A stretch of 64,000 nt of DNA from Pseudanabaena mucicola str. Chao 1806 (GCF_030323025.1 NZ_CP097329.1:3458001-3522000); one strand, 5' to 3'. Shown: positions 30,054-38,737, numbered from the stretch's first letter. Numbers and translations are program-made. The notes: a model not told the origin generated them from the letters alone.

Positions 30054-31019
30054 CTAAACCAAGGTTGCCCCTTTGAATGCACCAATTGGCGCAATAGAGT
30101 CAAGTTCATTTAAAATTTCGATGCTTAATTTAATATCAAGAGCCGCAAGGTTTTCGTCAATGCGAGACTTTTTTCGACTGCCCGGAATGGGAATAATGTT
30201 GTCACCTTGCGCTATCAGCCAAGCCAGAGCAAGTTGTGCCGGAGTAACACTCAGACCAACAGAAATATTTCTAATATGCTCAAGACGCTGTAGGTTACTA
30301 GTGAAGTTTTCACCTTGCATCTTTGGGTTGTTCTTACGGAAATCACCGTCATCTAATTCTTTAACTGTTCCGGTTAAGAAGCCAGCACCAAGTGGCGACC
30401 AGCAAACAAGTGCTGCACCGATACTATTCACAGCAGGTAGGATCTCCTTTTCAGCCTCACGCCGAAACAATGAATATTCGTATTGAACTGCTGAAATAGT
30501 ATGCACTTCATTTGCTCTAATGATTTCATCGGCTGTCACATTTGACAAGCCAATAGCCTTCACCTTGCCTTGCTTGACTGCTTCAGCCATCGCTGAGACC
30601 GTCTCTTCAAGCGGAGTGTTGGGATCAAGATAGTGAGCATAAAGCAAATCGATTCGCTCAACACCAAGGCGTTCGAGACTGTTATCAATGGCTCGTCTTA
30701 CGTAGGACCTTGTACCGTTTATTGTCAGAGGGAACCCCCAGCCTGTATCTAATTGGCTGCCCGCTTGGTCTTTCTCAAATACAATCCCGAATTTAGTCGC
30801 CACAAAAGTATCTTTAGTAGATTGCTTCATGGCTTGTTTAATCAATATTTCATTATGCCCAGCACCATAGGCATCAGCTGTATCGATCATCATATTCTGA
30901 TCGATTGCGTGAATAAGTGTTTCTATCGCTGAATTTTCTTCGCTTTGACCATAATAGCCCTCCAATCCCATAGCACCGTAACCGATTTGCTTTATTGGCA
31001 CAGAATTGATGGTTAACAT
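30054..31019 (-). CDS. Aldo/keto reductase 1
   Basis: 321 residues, (beta/alpha)8 NADPH-dependent reductase. The catalytic tetrad is visible: Asp in IDTADAYG with its Tyr, Lys in VATKFGIVF, His in LLYAHYLDPN. NADPH-binding residues follow in IPIPGSRKKSRIDENL. The physiological carbonyl substrate is unknown. Single-gene cassette; an AGGAG-type site precedes the ATG. A second, different AKR cassette lies at 53587. Confidence 0.9.
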   Translation of the reverse strand: MLTINSVPIKQIGYGAMGLEGYYGQSEENSAIETLIHAIDQNMMIDTADAYGAGHNEILIKQAMKQSTKDTFVATKFGIVFEKDQAGSQLDTGWGFPLTINGTRSYVRRAIDNSLERLGVERIDLLYAHYLDPNTPLEETVSAMAEAVKQGKVKAIGLSNVTADEIIRANEVHTISAVQYEYSLFRREAEKEILPAVNSIGAALVCWSPLGAGFLTGTVKELDDGDFRKNNPKMQGENFTSNLQRLEHIRNISVGLSVTPAQLALAWLIAQGDNIIPIPGSRKKSRIDENLAALDIKLSIEILNELDSIAPIGAFKGATLV

Positions 31020-31068
31020 GATTGCTCCTTTTGTTTGGTTATTAACGTTTCATTGTTGGACTGATTAC

Positions 31069-31155
31069 AGCTAACGAACAAGTTGAGCCGCCGCAGTCAA
31101 TTTTCAGCTTGTAAAGATCACTTTTGATAAAGTCGGCTCCAACGCAGTGTTAGAC
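31069..31155 (-). repeat. attC site 3 (87 bp)
   Basis: Cores AGCTAAC and GTTAGAC, arms AGTTGAGCCG / CGGCTCCAACG. It belongs to an attC subfamily shared with sites at 34239, 42221, 44163, 47938 and 59042. Confidence 0.85.
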
Positions 31156-31395
31156 GGTCGATATCCTGTCATACGGTTCTGGCTCCACATCGGGAACTTT
31201 TGCTAAAATTGCTTCATATTTTAACCGACTACCTCTTTTAGCTCTTTCTTTGAGGTAATTCTCAGTCATTAAAGCAGAGAGCTTTTCTGCTATTGCAGTT
31301 GATATAAATTGATCGATAGAAATTCCATCACGACTTGCAAGATCATACAAGCTTTTTTGTAATGAGTCAGGAATTTGGATTTGAACGATACTCAT
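31150..31395 (-). CDS. Ribbon-helix-helix-type antitoxin
   Basis: 81 residues. VQIQIPDSLQKSLYDLASRDGISIDQFISTAIAEKLSAL fits a RHH/CopG- or HicB-like antitoxin with a DNA-binding strand followed by two helices. It overlaps the PIN gene upstream by 4 nt. Here the order is toxin then antitoxin, the reverse of most VapBC pairs. Its stop codon is supplied by the attC core. Confidence 0.75.
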   Translation of the reverse strand: MSIVQIQIPDSLQKSLYDLASRDGISIDQFISTAIAEKLSALMTENYLKERAKRGSRLKYEAILAKVPDVEPEPYDRISTV

Positions 31396-31820
31396 GGCAA
31401 CTTTCCTATAAAGCGTAAGAACTCTAAAGGCTCAAGCAAATTTAACCCAAACTGCTCTACACCTGCAAAGTCACGAGTGTTATATGTGATTATACTCTGA
31501 CATCCTGCTTTGACTGCAAGCTCTAACACCATTTCATCTTTGGGATCGCGCAGAAATGGTCGCCAAAGAAAAAAAATTTCATGCTGTACCCCTACTGCAC
31601 AGTAAAAATCAATTAGATCATCTACTTCTTCTCGACTCATGTAAAGGTTTGGTAATTCTCGCAGCAAAACTTCTGTATATTCGAGTACCAAAGGTACTGA
31701 CAAATGTATATCAAAATGTCCTGTGTCAATGAGTGTCAATAGCTGAAATGCACTACCACGTCTAGATCTTAACCCAGCAACAATGACGTTGGTATCAATA
31801 ACGATTTGAGGTAATGGCAT
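31392..31820 (-). CDS. PIN-domain toxin (putative ribonuclease)
   Basis: 142 residues. PIN landmarks are VIDTNVIVAGLRSRRGSA at the N-terminus, a central LEYTEVLLRELP and DPKDEMVLELAVKAGC near the C-terminus, giving the acidic active site. This is the 'putative toxin-antitoxin system toxin component, PIN family' type. The first gene of its cassette, coupled to the antitoxin downstream. Confidence 0.85.
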   Translation of the reverse strand: MPLPQIVIDTNVIVAGLRSRRGSAFQLLTLIDTGHFDIHLSVPLVLEYTEVLLRELPNLYMSREEVDDLIDFYCAVGVQHEIFFLWRPFLRDPKDEMVLELAVKAGCQSIITYNTRDFAGVEQFGLNLLEPLEFLRFIGKLP

Positions 31821-31878
31821 TTGGAACTAAACAAATCTGAATATCGGTATGCCTCAACTCTATCATCAGACAATGAAA

Positions 31879-31900
31879 GCAAGGTGCGTTACATTTGATT
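31879..31900. repeat. REP-like palindrome, left half (copy a)
   Basis: AAGGTGCGTTACATTTGATT is the 5' half of a palindrome seen whole at 40177 and 48930. Its other half resumes at 34087 after the intron. Confidence 0.75.
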
Positions 31901-34086
31901 GTGCGATTCGTTTAGCGTGAATCAGGGTAAAAATCCATAAATAAACGCTAGAGTCAAGTCTCCCAAGACTAACTTAACTATCTTAATGATGAGGGTGCAA
32001 GTCCCCCACCTTAAACTCAAAGGTTACTCCTAATCAGCCCACACTGACACAACTCGGAAATTGTGAGGGTGAAGCTGGGAACATGACGCAATCAGACATC
32101 AATTGCAGATGACACTGGCGTTAACAGGGAGTCCCCATGATGAAACCGAGCCTATAAAAGCAACTTATGTAATGGCAGACGCAACACTAAGAAAACTTAG
32201 AGTCTGACCACACCAGAGATTAGTATCCCGCCGTAATAATGAAGCAAACGGTAAGAGTAAGGGGTTCTGGTAGTTGAATTGGCTACATCTAAAGGGACAA
32301 TCAATCGAAAAGATGGAACGAATAAAAACGAATCTAAGGTCTGAGGACGGTCGAACCCTTGGTAAACCAGACGAGAGGTGCAAATCCGTAGATTCGGGTA
32401 GGATGTGGCGTAATTGCTGCAAGATATAAAGAAAACACAACTTAGAGTAGATTATGGTTAGACACGGTATTAACACTAGTGAACTATGGGAAAAGCTACC
32501 TTGGAAGAAATTCCAAAAGACTTTATTCCGACTACAAAGACGAGTGTTCAAAGCAGTTCAAATTGGAGACAAGCGTAAAGCTCGGACACTTCAGAAACTG
32601 ATTCTAAAATCTCAGGCGGCTAGATTACTAGCAATTCGACAAGTAACACAGTTAAACGCTGGGAAGAAAACGGCTGGAATAGATGGCAAAGCGTCCCTCA
32701 ACTTTGAAGAACGCCTCGCCTTATCAGCCCTAATAAGTCAGAACTATTCTAACTGGAAACACCAAGGACTAAGAGAAATTCCAATTCCTAAAAAGGACGG
32801 AACGACTCGAATACTAAAAGTGCCTACAATAGCAGATAGAGCTTGGCAATGCCTAGCAAAATACGCTCTCGAACCAGCACACGAAGCAACCTTTCATGCT
32901 AGAAGCTATGGATTTAGAACAGGACGTTCGGCTCATGATGCTCAAAAAGTCCTATTCAACAACCTAAGAAGCATGAGTAATGGCATAAACAAACGAGTAA
33001 TCGAACTTGATATTGAAAAATGCTTCGATAGGATTAACCACTCTGCAATCATGGACAATCTTATTGCCCCAAAAGGGCTAAAGCTTGGTATTTTTAGATG
33101 CCTAAAAGCTGGAACAAAGATAGGATTTCCCGACCAAGGAACACCGCAAGGTGGAGTGGTAAGTCCACTGTTAGCCAACATTGCACTAAATGGAATCGAA
33201 AGTATCCATAAGTCGAAAGACAAAACAGGGAAAATATCAGAACCATCAATCCGCTACGCGGATGACATGGTAATAATACTAAAACCGAACGAAGATGCAA
33301 TGGCAATACTTGAAAAGATTAGTGAATTTTTAGCCCCAAAAGGTATGAACGTCAGTGAAAAGAAAACCAAGATAACCGCTACGACAGATGGATTTGACTT
33401 CCTTGGTTGGCATTTCAAAGTGCAAAACAACGGAAAGTTTCGATGTGTCCCGTCCGTGGACAACTTCAAAGCTTTTCGTAAGAAGGTAAAATTCATTGTT
33501 AATAACTCGAACTATGGAGCCAAAGTCAAGGCTGAGAAATTAGCCCCTCTGGTTAGAGGTTGGAGAGAGTACCATAAATACTGCAAGATGGATGGGTCAA
33601 GGAATTCACTTTGGCATATCAATCACAGAGCATGGAAGGTATTTAACAAGGAAGCAAATTTAGATAAGCTCTCAGTTACAAAACTTATTAAAAAAGCTTT
33701 TCCAGTGGTTCCTTACTCCGAAAATAGATACAACAATGTCACTGGAACTAAATCTCCCTATGACGGAGATTTAGTTTATTGGAGCGAACGTAACAGCAAG
33801 CTCTATAACAGTACGACCTCTAAAGCCCTAAAACGGCAAAACCATTCATGTAACTTCTGCGGACTCAATTTCATCGGAGAAGAAAAAGTGCATTTACATC
33901 ATCTAGATGGAAATCACGATAACTGGACAACAAAAAATCTTGTAGCAATACATCATTCCTGTCACCAGTATCTGCACATGAGCATGGGGTAATTCCCTCT
34001 TATATCTGGGAGCCGTGTGCAGTGAAAGTTGCAAGCACGGATCTGTAGGAGAGTGGCTTGGGGTAATACCCAACCTCGACTCTAAC
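31901..34086 (+). mobile_element. Group II intron
   Basis: 2,186 bp, from GTGCG (5' consensus GUGYG) to a 3' AC. Comparison with the uninterrupted REP copies at 40177 and 48930 fixes both ends. Domain V is clear at 34010-34043 (GAGCCG, GTGAAAGTT loop, CACGG), with the AGC catalytic triad. Domain VI lies at about 34047-34083. The intron ORF at 32454-33992 lies in the usual domain IV position. The intron is on the plus strand, opposite to the cassette genes. Confidence 0.9.
32454..33992 (+). CDS. ltrA: Group II intron reverse transcriptase/maturase with HNH
   Basis: 512 residues. N-terminal RT-0 region, then fingers and palm with RVIELDIEKCFDRINH, GTPQGGVVSPLLANI and the catalytic IRYADDMVIIL. 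The maturase X domain follows (about residues 350-430). The C-terminal HNH endonuclease (CNFCGLNF, HLHHLDGNHDNW, NLVAIHHSCHQ) is intact. It should splice its host intron and drive retrohoming. It looks full-length and functional. Domain organisation is that of chloroplast-like bacterial introns (inference). Confidence 0.93.
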   Translation: MVRHGINTSELWEKLPWKKFQKTLFRLQRRVFKAVQIGDKRKARTLQKLILKSQAARLLAIRQVTQLNAGKKTAGIDGKASLNFEERLALSALISQNYSNWKHQGLREIPIPKKDGTTRILKVPTIADRAWQCLAKYALEPAHEATFHARSYGFRTGRSAHDAQKVLFNNLRSMSNGINKRVIELDIEKCFDRINHSAIMDNLIAPKGLKLGIFRCLKAGTKIGFPDQGTPQGGVVSPLLANIALNGIESIHKSKDKTGKISEPSIRYADDMVIILKPNEDAMAILEKISEFLAPKGMNVSEKKTKITATTDGFDFLGWHFKVQNNGKFRCVPSVDNFKAFRKKVKFIVNNSNYGAKVKAEKLAPLVRGWREYHKYCKMDGSRNSLWHINHRAWKVFNKEANLDKLSVTKLIKKAFPVVPYSENRYNNVTGTKSPYDGDLVYWSERNSKLYNSTTSKALKRQNHSCNFCGLNFIGEEKVHLHHLDGNHDNWTTKNLVAIHHSCHQYLHMSMG

Positions 34087-34115
34087 AACGCACCCTACAA
34101 GATCGGCGATCGCAC
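34087..34115. repeat. REP-like palindrome, right half (copy a)
   Basis: AACGCACCCTACAAGATCGG continues the palindrome interrupted by the intron. From here to 34238 no gene is seen. Confidence 0.75.
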
Positions 34116-34238
34116 TATTGTCCTCACGTGAGTAATAGACGCGCAATCCTCGCCAGTCCTCCACGCGATAGGGCTACCACCCCCATCCTTCAGTAGTACT
34201 CATCGCACCTCCATAGTCCCACAATTGTTTCGGTGGAC

Positions 34239-34322
34239 GTATAACGGTCTAGTTGAGCCGCCAAAGATAAACTTTTGCTTTTAAGTCACTTTTGACAGGT
34301 CGGCTCCAACGCAGTGTTAGCT
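34239..34322 (-). repeat. attC site 4 (84 bp)
   Basis: Cores GTATAAC and GTTAGCT, arms AGTTGAGCCG / CGGCTCCAACG. It closes a long stretch of six genes to its right. Confidence 0.85.
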
Positions 34323-34343
34323 TGCGCCGCTTATACGGAGGGA

Positions 34344-34661
34344 TTAACAAGCTAAAGCAAGAGTTTTTAGAGGGACAAGAGCTTTGTGAAGCACACTGGG
34401 CTTGGCATTTAGATATATCTCACGGAAATTGCTCTCGTTATATCCAACCACGACAGCCCCAATTGTTGTGCCAATTTCAGGATACATTTCTTGACTCATC
34501 TTACCTTCATCCAAAAAATCAGGGATTTTAATTAGACCCTTGACCAAAGATTCATCAATCTTTACAAAAACACCGAAAGGCATATGAAATTCAACTTTGC
34601 CTTGCACAAACTGACCTAGCTTGTATTTTGATTTAATTTGCTCCCAACTTTTGCTATCCAT
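34344..34661 (-). CDS. S1 RNA-binding-domain protein
   Basis: 105 residues. A single S1/OB fold: YKLGQFVQGKVEFHMPFGVFVKIDES, LVKGLIKIPDF, GTTIGAVVVGYNE and REIYLNAKPS. Single S1-domain proteins of this size bind RNA or ribosomes. It follows the 34667 gene by 5 nt, so the two are co-translated, and it is the last gene of its cassette. Confidence 0.8.
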   Translation of the reverse strand: MDSKSWEQIKSKYKLGQFVQGKVEFHMPFGVFVKIDESLVKGLIKIPDFLDEGKMSQEMYPEIGTTIGAVVVGYNESNFREIYLNAKPSVLHKALVPLKTLALAC

Positions 34662-34666
34662 GGTGT

Positions 34667-35032
34667 TTACCGTGATTTAAGGACTCGTGGAAATTGATTT
34701 AGAACGGGAAATAGGCTTTGAGGAATAACCACCTCAACTCGTTCGCAGTTATCCTTTTCATCATAGCGATATTCAAGTGGTTTGAAATATTTATCGTAGC
34801 TTACTTGATCAATCAAAACCTCAAGAATCCCGTCTTGGTAGCTTTGATTAAATTCCTCGGCAATACTTCTGTCATTTGGACCAGCAAAGTAGCAACTTCC
34901 ATCGACATAAGGAGGATTATAGGGGAAATCAACAGGTTGAAATCCATCATCCAGCAATTTCTGACCTTTACCTTTTTGAGGAGCTTTGTAAATTGTAACG
35001 ATTTGGACGGATCGTAGCTGCTCCGACTGCAT
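34667..35032 (-). CDS. Hypothetical protein (cassette orphan)
   Basis: 121 residues, soluble, acidic, with no motif I recognise. It begins MQSEQLRSVQIVTIYKAP and contains FPYNPPYVDGSCYFAGPNDRSIAEEFNQ. Adjacent to the S1-domain gene with a 5-nt gap, which suggests a two-gene unit. Confidence 0.65.
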   Translation of the reverse strand: MQSEQLRSVQIVTIYKAPQKGKGQKLLDDGFQPVDFPYNPPYVDGSCYFAGPNDRSIAEEFNQSYQDGILEVLIDQVSYDKYFKPLEYRYDEKDNCERVEVVIPQSLFPVLNQFPRVLKSR

Positions 35033-35212
35033 ATATTGGTATTTTGGCTAAGACAAACAGCAGTATCATAAACTACATAGGTCTTGAGTTAGTTTCCTGC
35101 CTGTAAAAAATATTAGAGTATTGTCTCACCAACAAACCAAAAAGCGGTGATGTTTCAGACTTGCTGAAAAACAAATAAAAATTCTAATGTAAAAAAATAA
35201 CCAAGATAATTG

Positions 35213-35731
35213 CTACTCGCTTATTGGGTTTTCATTTTTCGCTTGCTTCATTCCTTCCTTACGGGCTGCTGCGAGATCCTCGTCAGTAGCAGTCATACCA
35301 CTCTGAAAATAAAGTTCTGCTGCATTACCAATGCCATGTGTCCAGAAAAATACGAATGCAGCACCTCCAAAACCCCCAGCCCCTGGCAAACCAATTTTGA
35401 ATAACGCAAGACAAATTTGTTGACCAAGCATTCCACCTCCAACAACTGCAAGCATTTCCTTGACTGTTTTAGCGTCAAGTTTGTACCCATAAATATTACC
35501 AATAGCGCGAACCATAAGCATTTGCACAGGTGTAATTGTCCAGATGTCGGCAAACGGTATCGGCATAGGCGCAATAGGTGCGGCAGCCCAAGCACTAATT
35601 TGGCGTGCTTCTTTAGCCATTTCTCTACGTTGAGATTCATCTACATTGCTGAAGTTATCACCTAGAAATTGCTTCATGCGAACACCATGTTTACCAAGAT
35701 GCTGAAGTAGCTGAATTGGAATATCACTCAT
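35213..35731 (-). CDS. DUF697-like membrane protein
   Basis: 172 residues. PMPIPFADIWTITPVQMLMVRAIGNIYG is the start of a DUF697 domain, followed by Gly/Ala-rich membrane helices (MLAVVGGGMLGQQICLALFKIGLPGAGGFGGAAFVFFWTHGIGNA). DUF697 often accompanies dynamin- or Era-like GTPases. No GTPase is in this cassette, but dynamin-like genes lie at 59.9-64 kb in the same window. Confidence 0.75.
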   Translation of the reverse strand: MSDIPIQLLQHLGKHGVRMKQFLGDNFSNVDESQRREMAKEARQISAWAAAPIAPMPIPFADIWTITPVQMLMVRAIGNIYGYKLDAKTVKEMLAVVGGGMLGQQICLALFKIGLPGAGGFGGAAFVFFWTHGIGNAAELYFQSGMTATDEDLAAARKEGMKQAKNENPISE

Positions 35732-35772
35732 TTGTAAACAATCCTCATTTTAAAGCCATCATAGCCGCGTAT

Positions 35773-36033
35773 CTAGCGAACAAAGTAATCATCTGCATCA
35801 ATCATTGATGGACAGTAGGAGCGAAATGCTAATGCAAATCTAGACCCATCCATTGTTCTGTAAATCCCACGGTAGTAAGTCCCGTACTGAGGGCTAACTT
35901 GAATAGAACAACTAACGAGGTTTGCGGGAGTATAAGCATAGGCTTTGTTAGGAGATGGCGTGTCTATCATTAAATATGAAATGATGCCAAGCAAAGCAGT
36001 CGAAATAGCGGTCTTGACAGTCTGACGGCTCAT
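35773..36033 (-). CDS. Small exported protein, hypothetical
   Basis: 86 residues from the ATG at 36033. It has a clear signal peptide (TVKTAISTALLGIISYLMI, cleavage near NKAYA) and a mature part with two Cys that could form a disulfide. A start at 36138 would add 35 residues in front of the signal and is unlikely. Function unknown. Confidence 0.6.
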   Translation of the reverse strand: MSRQTVKTAISTALLGIISYLMIDTPSPNKAYAYTPANLVSCSIQVSPQYGTYYRGIYRTMDGSRFALAFRSYCPSMIDADDYFVR

Positions 36034-36097
36034 AAGTACTCCAATGAGGTTTTCTAATACTAATTTTATGAGGACTAACGGCTGAATTGACCTGCCA

Positions 36098-36415
36098 TTA
36101 ATGGTTTTGAATGATATGTTTATTAAACTCACACTCAATCCCGCTTCTCAAATTTTCTCTAATCACGTTAATTAAGTCTGCCGTAACAGGGGCATCAATT
36201 ATAGAGCTTCCATATTTAAGCCAAACTGTGGCAGCAACAGGAGGATTAGCTCTTCTGTTTACGATCCCAACACCAATAGATCTTTGGAAATCTGTATTTT
36301 TTATCCAAATTTCATATCCATCATAGTCAAATTCTTGAGATAGATGCTCAAAATAATCCTTGAATGGCACTTCTTCGTTAGAGAGGTTGGCGGAATAATA
36401 GAGTCGATCAGCCAT
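36098..36415 (-). CDS. Hypothetical protein
   Basis: 105 residues, soluble, no recognised family. Aromatic-rich (LSQEFDYDGYEIWIKNTDF). It starts 3 nt after the stop of the frameshifted gene upstream, so both were probably once one transcription unit. Confidence 0.6.
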   Translation of the reverse strand: MADRLYYSANLSNEEVPFKDYFEHLSQEFDYDGYEIWIKNTDFQRSIGVGIVNRRANPPVAATVWLKYGSSIIDAPVTADLINVIRENLRSGIECEFNKHIIQNH

Positions 36416-36417
36416 TT

Positions 36418-36695
36418 TTAGCTTCTAGCAATTTTTTCGCCATGTGATTTCAATTTATCGAAAATCAGTTTAATCTCAGAATTAATCAAATCAGTGTGTT
36501 GAGATAACCATGTGTAATGATCTTCTTTCCACTCATCTTTGTTCTTCTCCACGTAAGACTCTTGAAATCTCGCATAAGATTGTGAGCGCGGTACAAGACA
36601 CCTTCAGCGAAAATAGGATTCAAATAAAGTTTGTCCTGCACAATATCATGGTCAAACCAAAATTCTTCTCTATCGCTCCATCCATCTCCTGACAT
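36418..36695 (-). pseudogene. Frameshifted small gene
   Basis: The frame starting at the ATG 36695 (AGGAG 10 nt upstream) runs through DGWSDREEFWFDHDIVQDK and then turns into atypical sequence and stops at 36486. A second frame, open from about 36600 to a stop at 36418, continues with VEKNKDEWKEDHYTWLSQ and a helical tail. Joining them needs one frameshift between about 36570 and 36605. It is either a broken gene or a sequencing error. Function unknown. Confidence 0.55.
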
Positions 36696-36724
36696 ATCGC
36701 CATTGCTCCTTTGTATTTCTGTCA

Positions 36725-36816
36725 AGCTAACGTCGGCGGTAACGGAGCCGCCGACAAAAAGACTAAGATTTCAAAACCCGCGTCATCGGCGGCTCCCGTT
36801 CACCGCTTTGTTATCC
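36725..36816 (-). repeat. attC site 5 (92 bp)
   Basis: Cores AGCTAAC and GTTATCC, arms ACGGAGCCGCCG / CGGCGGCTCCCGT. The stem is GC-rich. Confidence 0.8.
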
Positions 36817-36834
36817 TGACCTTGCACCGACGAG

Positions 36835-37287
36835 TCAAGGCGACGCTCCAGGTTGATCATCCGGGTTGTCGAACGTGTCTTCGTCGTACCATACAATGTG
36901 TGAAAAGCGAGAATCTGCTGAAATGATCTGATGCAGAGCTTCGCAGATTCTGCGAAGCATTTGTTTGCGTTTTTCCGCAAGGTGATTGGTGCCAAACAAA
37001 CGCTGAAAGAATCCTAGTTCGCAGCAGTCGTTCGTAATGAGCCATTGGCGTGGCGGGTCGGAATCCATGTCATCGACCAAGCCGACGATGGTTTGGATTT
37101 TGAGTTCATCATCTTTGGTGTAGAAGTCCCACGCCCAGTCTTCGCGGTTGTTAGGGGCTTCAACGGCGAATCCAGCATCCTTGAGACGTTGAGCAACAAA
37201 GGCCGCGAGCTCTTTTCCGGACGGATCGTTGCCGATGGGTTCAGTTGAGAAGTCGGCAACAAAGCCGACAATTGTTCGAACCGACAT
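36835..37287 (-). CDS. Hypothetical cassette protein
   Basis: 150 residues, soluble and acidic, more GC-rich than the host genes. It begins MSVRTIVGFVADFSTEPIG and contains NREDWAWDFYTKDDELKIQTIVGLVDD, with a C-terminal amphipathic part. I do not recognise the family. Single-gene cassette flanked by attC 5 and attC 6. Confidence 0.65.
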   Translation of the reverse strand: MSVRTIVGFVADFSTEPIGNDPSGKELAAFVAQRLKDAGFAVEAPNNREDWAWDFYTKDDELKIQTIVGLVDDMDSDPPRQWLITNDCCELGFFQRLFGTNHLAEKRKQMLRRICEALHQIISADSRFSHIVWYDEDTFDNPDDQPGASP

Positions 37288-37305
37288 TTGTTTTGGTTTT
37301 GTTCA

Positions 37306-37392
37306 GGATAACGTTGCCCATCACCCGCCGCTAGTAACCTCAAACTCTAACCGATAACCTCTCGGCGGTCGGTGTGCATGGGCGTGTTATAC
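37306..37392 (-). repeat. attC site 6 (87 bp)
   Basis: Cores GGATAAC and GTTATAC, arms TGCCCATCACCCGCCG / CGGCGGTCGGTGTGCATGGGC. Similar in type to attC 2 and attC 10. Confidence 0.85.
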
Positions 37393-37428
37393 TGCCGGGT
37401 TCAGTAGCCAACATAGCAATTCTAGAAA

Positions 37429-38394
37429 CTATGAATCTGTCCATTGTATTGAATTCGGGGTTACAAAGTAACAATGACCATAGATTTTAGCTGTGCTTTC
37501 TGCACCCTCATTAAACTCAAGGAACACAGCCACACTATCTGTTGTGAGGTCGCGCCTATTTTTTTCATACAAAAAAAGAAGCTGCTTCCACTGGTTCGCC
37601 AGGAAAATTCCTGCTGCCTTGGTTCCGCGTGCTGTACGACCAGCGCATACAAAATGAGGTAGATTTTCTTTTCCTAACTTTTTTACACCACGCACTAAAA
37701 GAGCATAATCTTTACCATTCTGAACGATATTAGGGTGTTCTCTTCCACCGATCGTAAAATCATCGGTATCATCAGGGTAGATTATTTCAAATAATTTTCG
37801 CTCTATATGATAGTCTCGAATCTTGCCAGTAACATTGTTGAAACCTAGCCCAAGAGCAATAACACAATCTTTAGATTTATCAAGGTCTTTATTTAAGTGA
37901 CGATTATCTAATTCAGTCTTGAATTCTTCACCAAAACTGCGAAAGGTGTCTGCGAGTTCAAGCGCAGCATCCAAATCCTGAGATACAACTAAATATTCTG
38001 CTCCCTTTGCTCTTTTATCCTGAGCATCTTTTGGAGCATTTGGAAATTTCATTGAATTGAAAGACGGATTAATTGGATCTTCAGTTGGTGTTGCTGACGG
38101 GAATATAGCAACCACACCATTACTGACTCCAGATCCAAAAAAGCGTTCAAACCGATCCCGATCAGGTTTATCCGATGCAGCCTGAAAAAATGCACTTAAC
38201 AAGTCTAATCCACCTACTAATAGAAGAGAACTGGCTATACCACGCAGTATAGACTCCTGGCGATCATTTGCTTTAACCCAGTTCTGTGGGCAGAAGAACA
38301 GTAAATAAATTAGACCTGAAGATCCAACTAGTACAAATAAAAGTTGGGCTACACCTCTCGGTTTCTTAAAAGACTTTAGAAATTGTCGCCACAT
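37429..38394 (-). CDS. Two-helix membrane protein with large soluble domain
   Basis: 321 residues. Two hydrophobic helices lie at about residues 16-36 and 48-68. A 240-residue soluble domain follows with GVVAIFPSATPTED, GAEYLVVSQDLDAAL, DCVIALGLGFNN and AGIFLANQW. The layout (2TM plus Rossmann-like sensor domain) resembles membrane-anchored effectors of anti-phage systems, but I recognise no specific family, so that is speculation. It lies immediately downstream of an ORF-less cassette. Confidence 0.65.
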   Translation of the reverse strand: MWRQFLKSFKKPRGVAQLLFVLVGSSGLIYLLFFCPQNWVKANDRQESILRGIASSLLLVGGLDLLSAFFQAASDKPDRDRFERFFGSGVSNGVVAIFPSATPTEDPINPSFNSMKFPNAPKDAQDKRAKGAEYLVVSQDLDAALELADTFRSFGEEFKTELDNRHLNKDLDKSKDCVIALGLGFNNVTGKIRDYHIERKLFEIIYPDDTDDFTIGGREHPNIVQNGKDYALLVRGVKKLGKENLPHFVCAGRTARGTKAAGIFLANQWKQLLFLYEKNRRDLTTDSVAVFLEFNEGAESTAKIYGHCYFVTPNSIQWTDS

Positions 38395-38433
38395 ATTAAG
38401 GTGAGTCTTTATTCTGCAAGCACAATTTAGGCT

Positions 38434-38650
38434 GTATAACGGCTTAATTGAGCGGCAATTGATCGCCTCTAACTAAGCACAATTTACTCTGATTATTGTC
38501 TACTCCAATGATGTGTTATGCCCCGATCGCTTATCAATTATTTATCTTTGCGATCGCCAACAATCTATCGGAACTCATCAACGAAGCTGACAATTTTTGC
38601 TTGCTTAAACTTGGCTGATAATAGACAACTTTAATGAACGTATCGGTTAG
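38434..38650 (-). repeat. ORF-less cassette 1 (type A, 217 bp)
   Basis: attC of 88 bp (38434-38521) followed to the right by a 129-bp body with no usual gene. Type A attC: arms TTAATTGAGCGG / CCGCTCCAAT with the centre TGATCGCCTCTAACTAAGC. This copy has CTAC for CCGC in one arm. Body markers: AACAAT, CTGACAA, AACGTAT. The body starts CCGATCGC and ends ATCGGTTAG before the next core. Confidence 0.85.
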
Positions 38651-38737
38651 GCATAACGGCTTTGAATTGAGCGGTGGCCCGTAAAACAAGCCACTCACCC
38701 GTATTTTTCGGACATCCGCTCCAATGAATGGTTAGAC
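38651..38737 (-). repeat. attC site 8 (87 bp)
   Basis: Cores GCATAAC and GTTAGAC, arms TGAATTGAGCGG / CCGCTCCAATGA, with a long T-rich centre. Ends the 38776 cassette. Confidence 0.82.
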
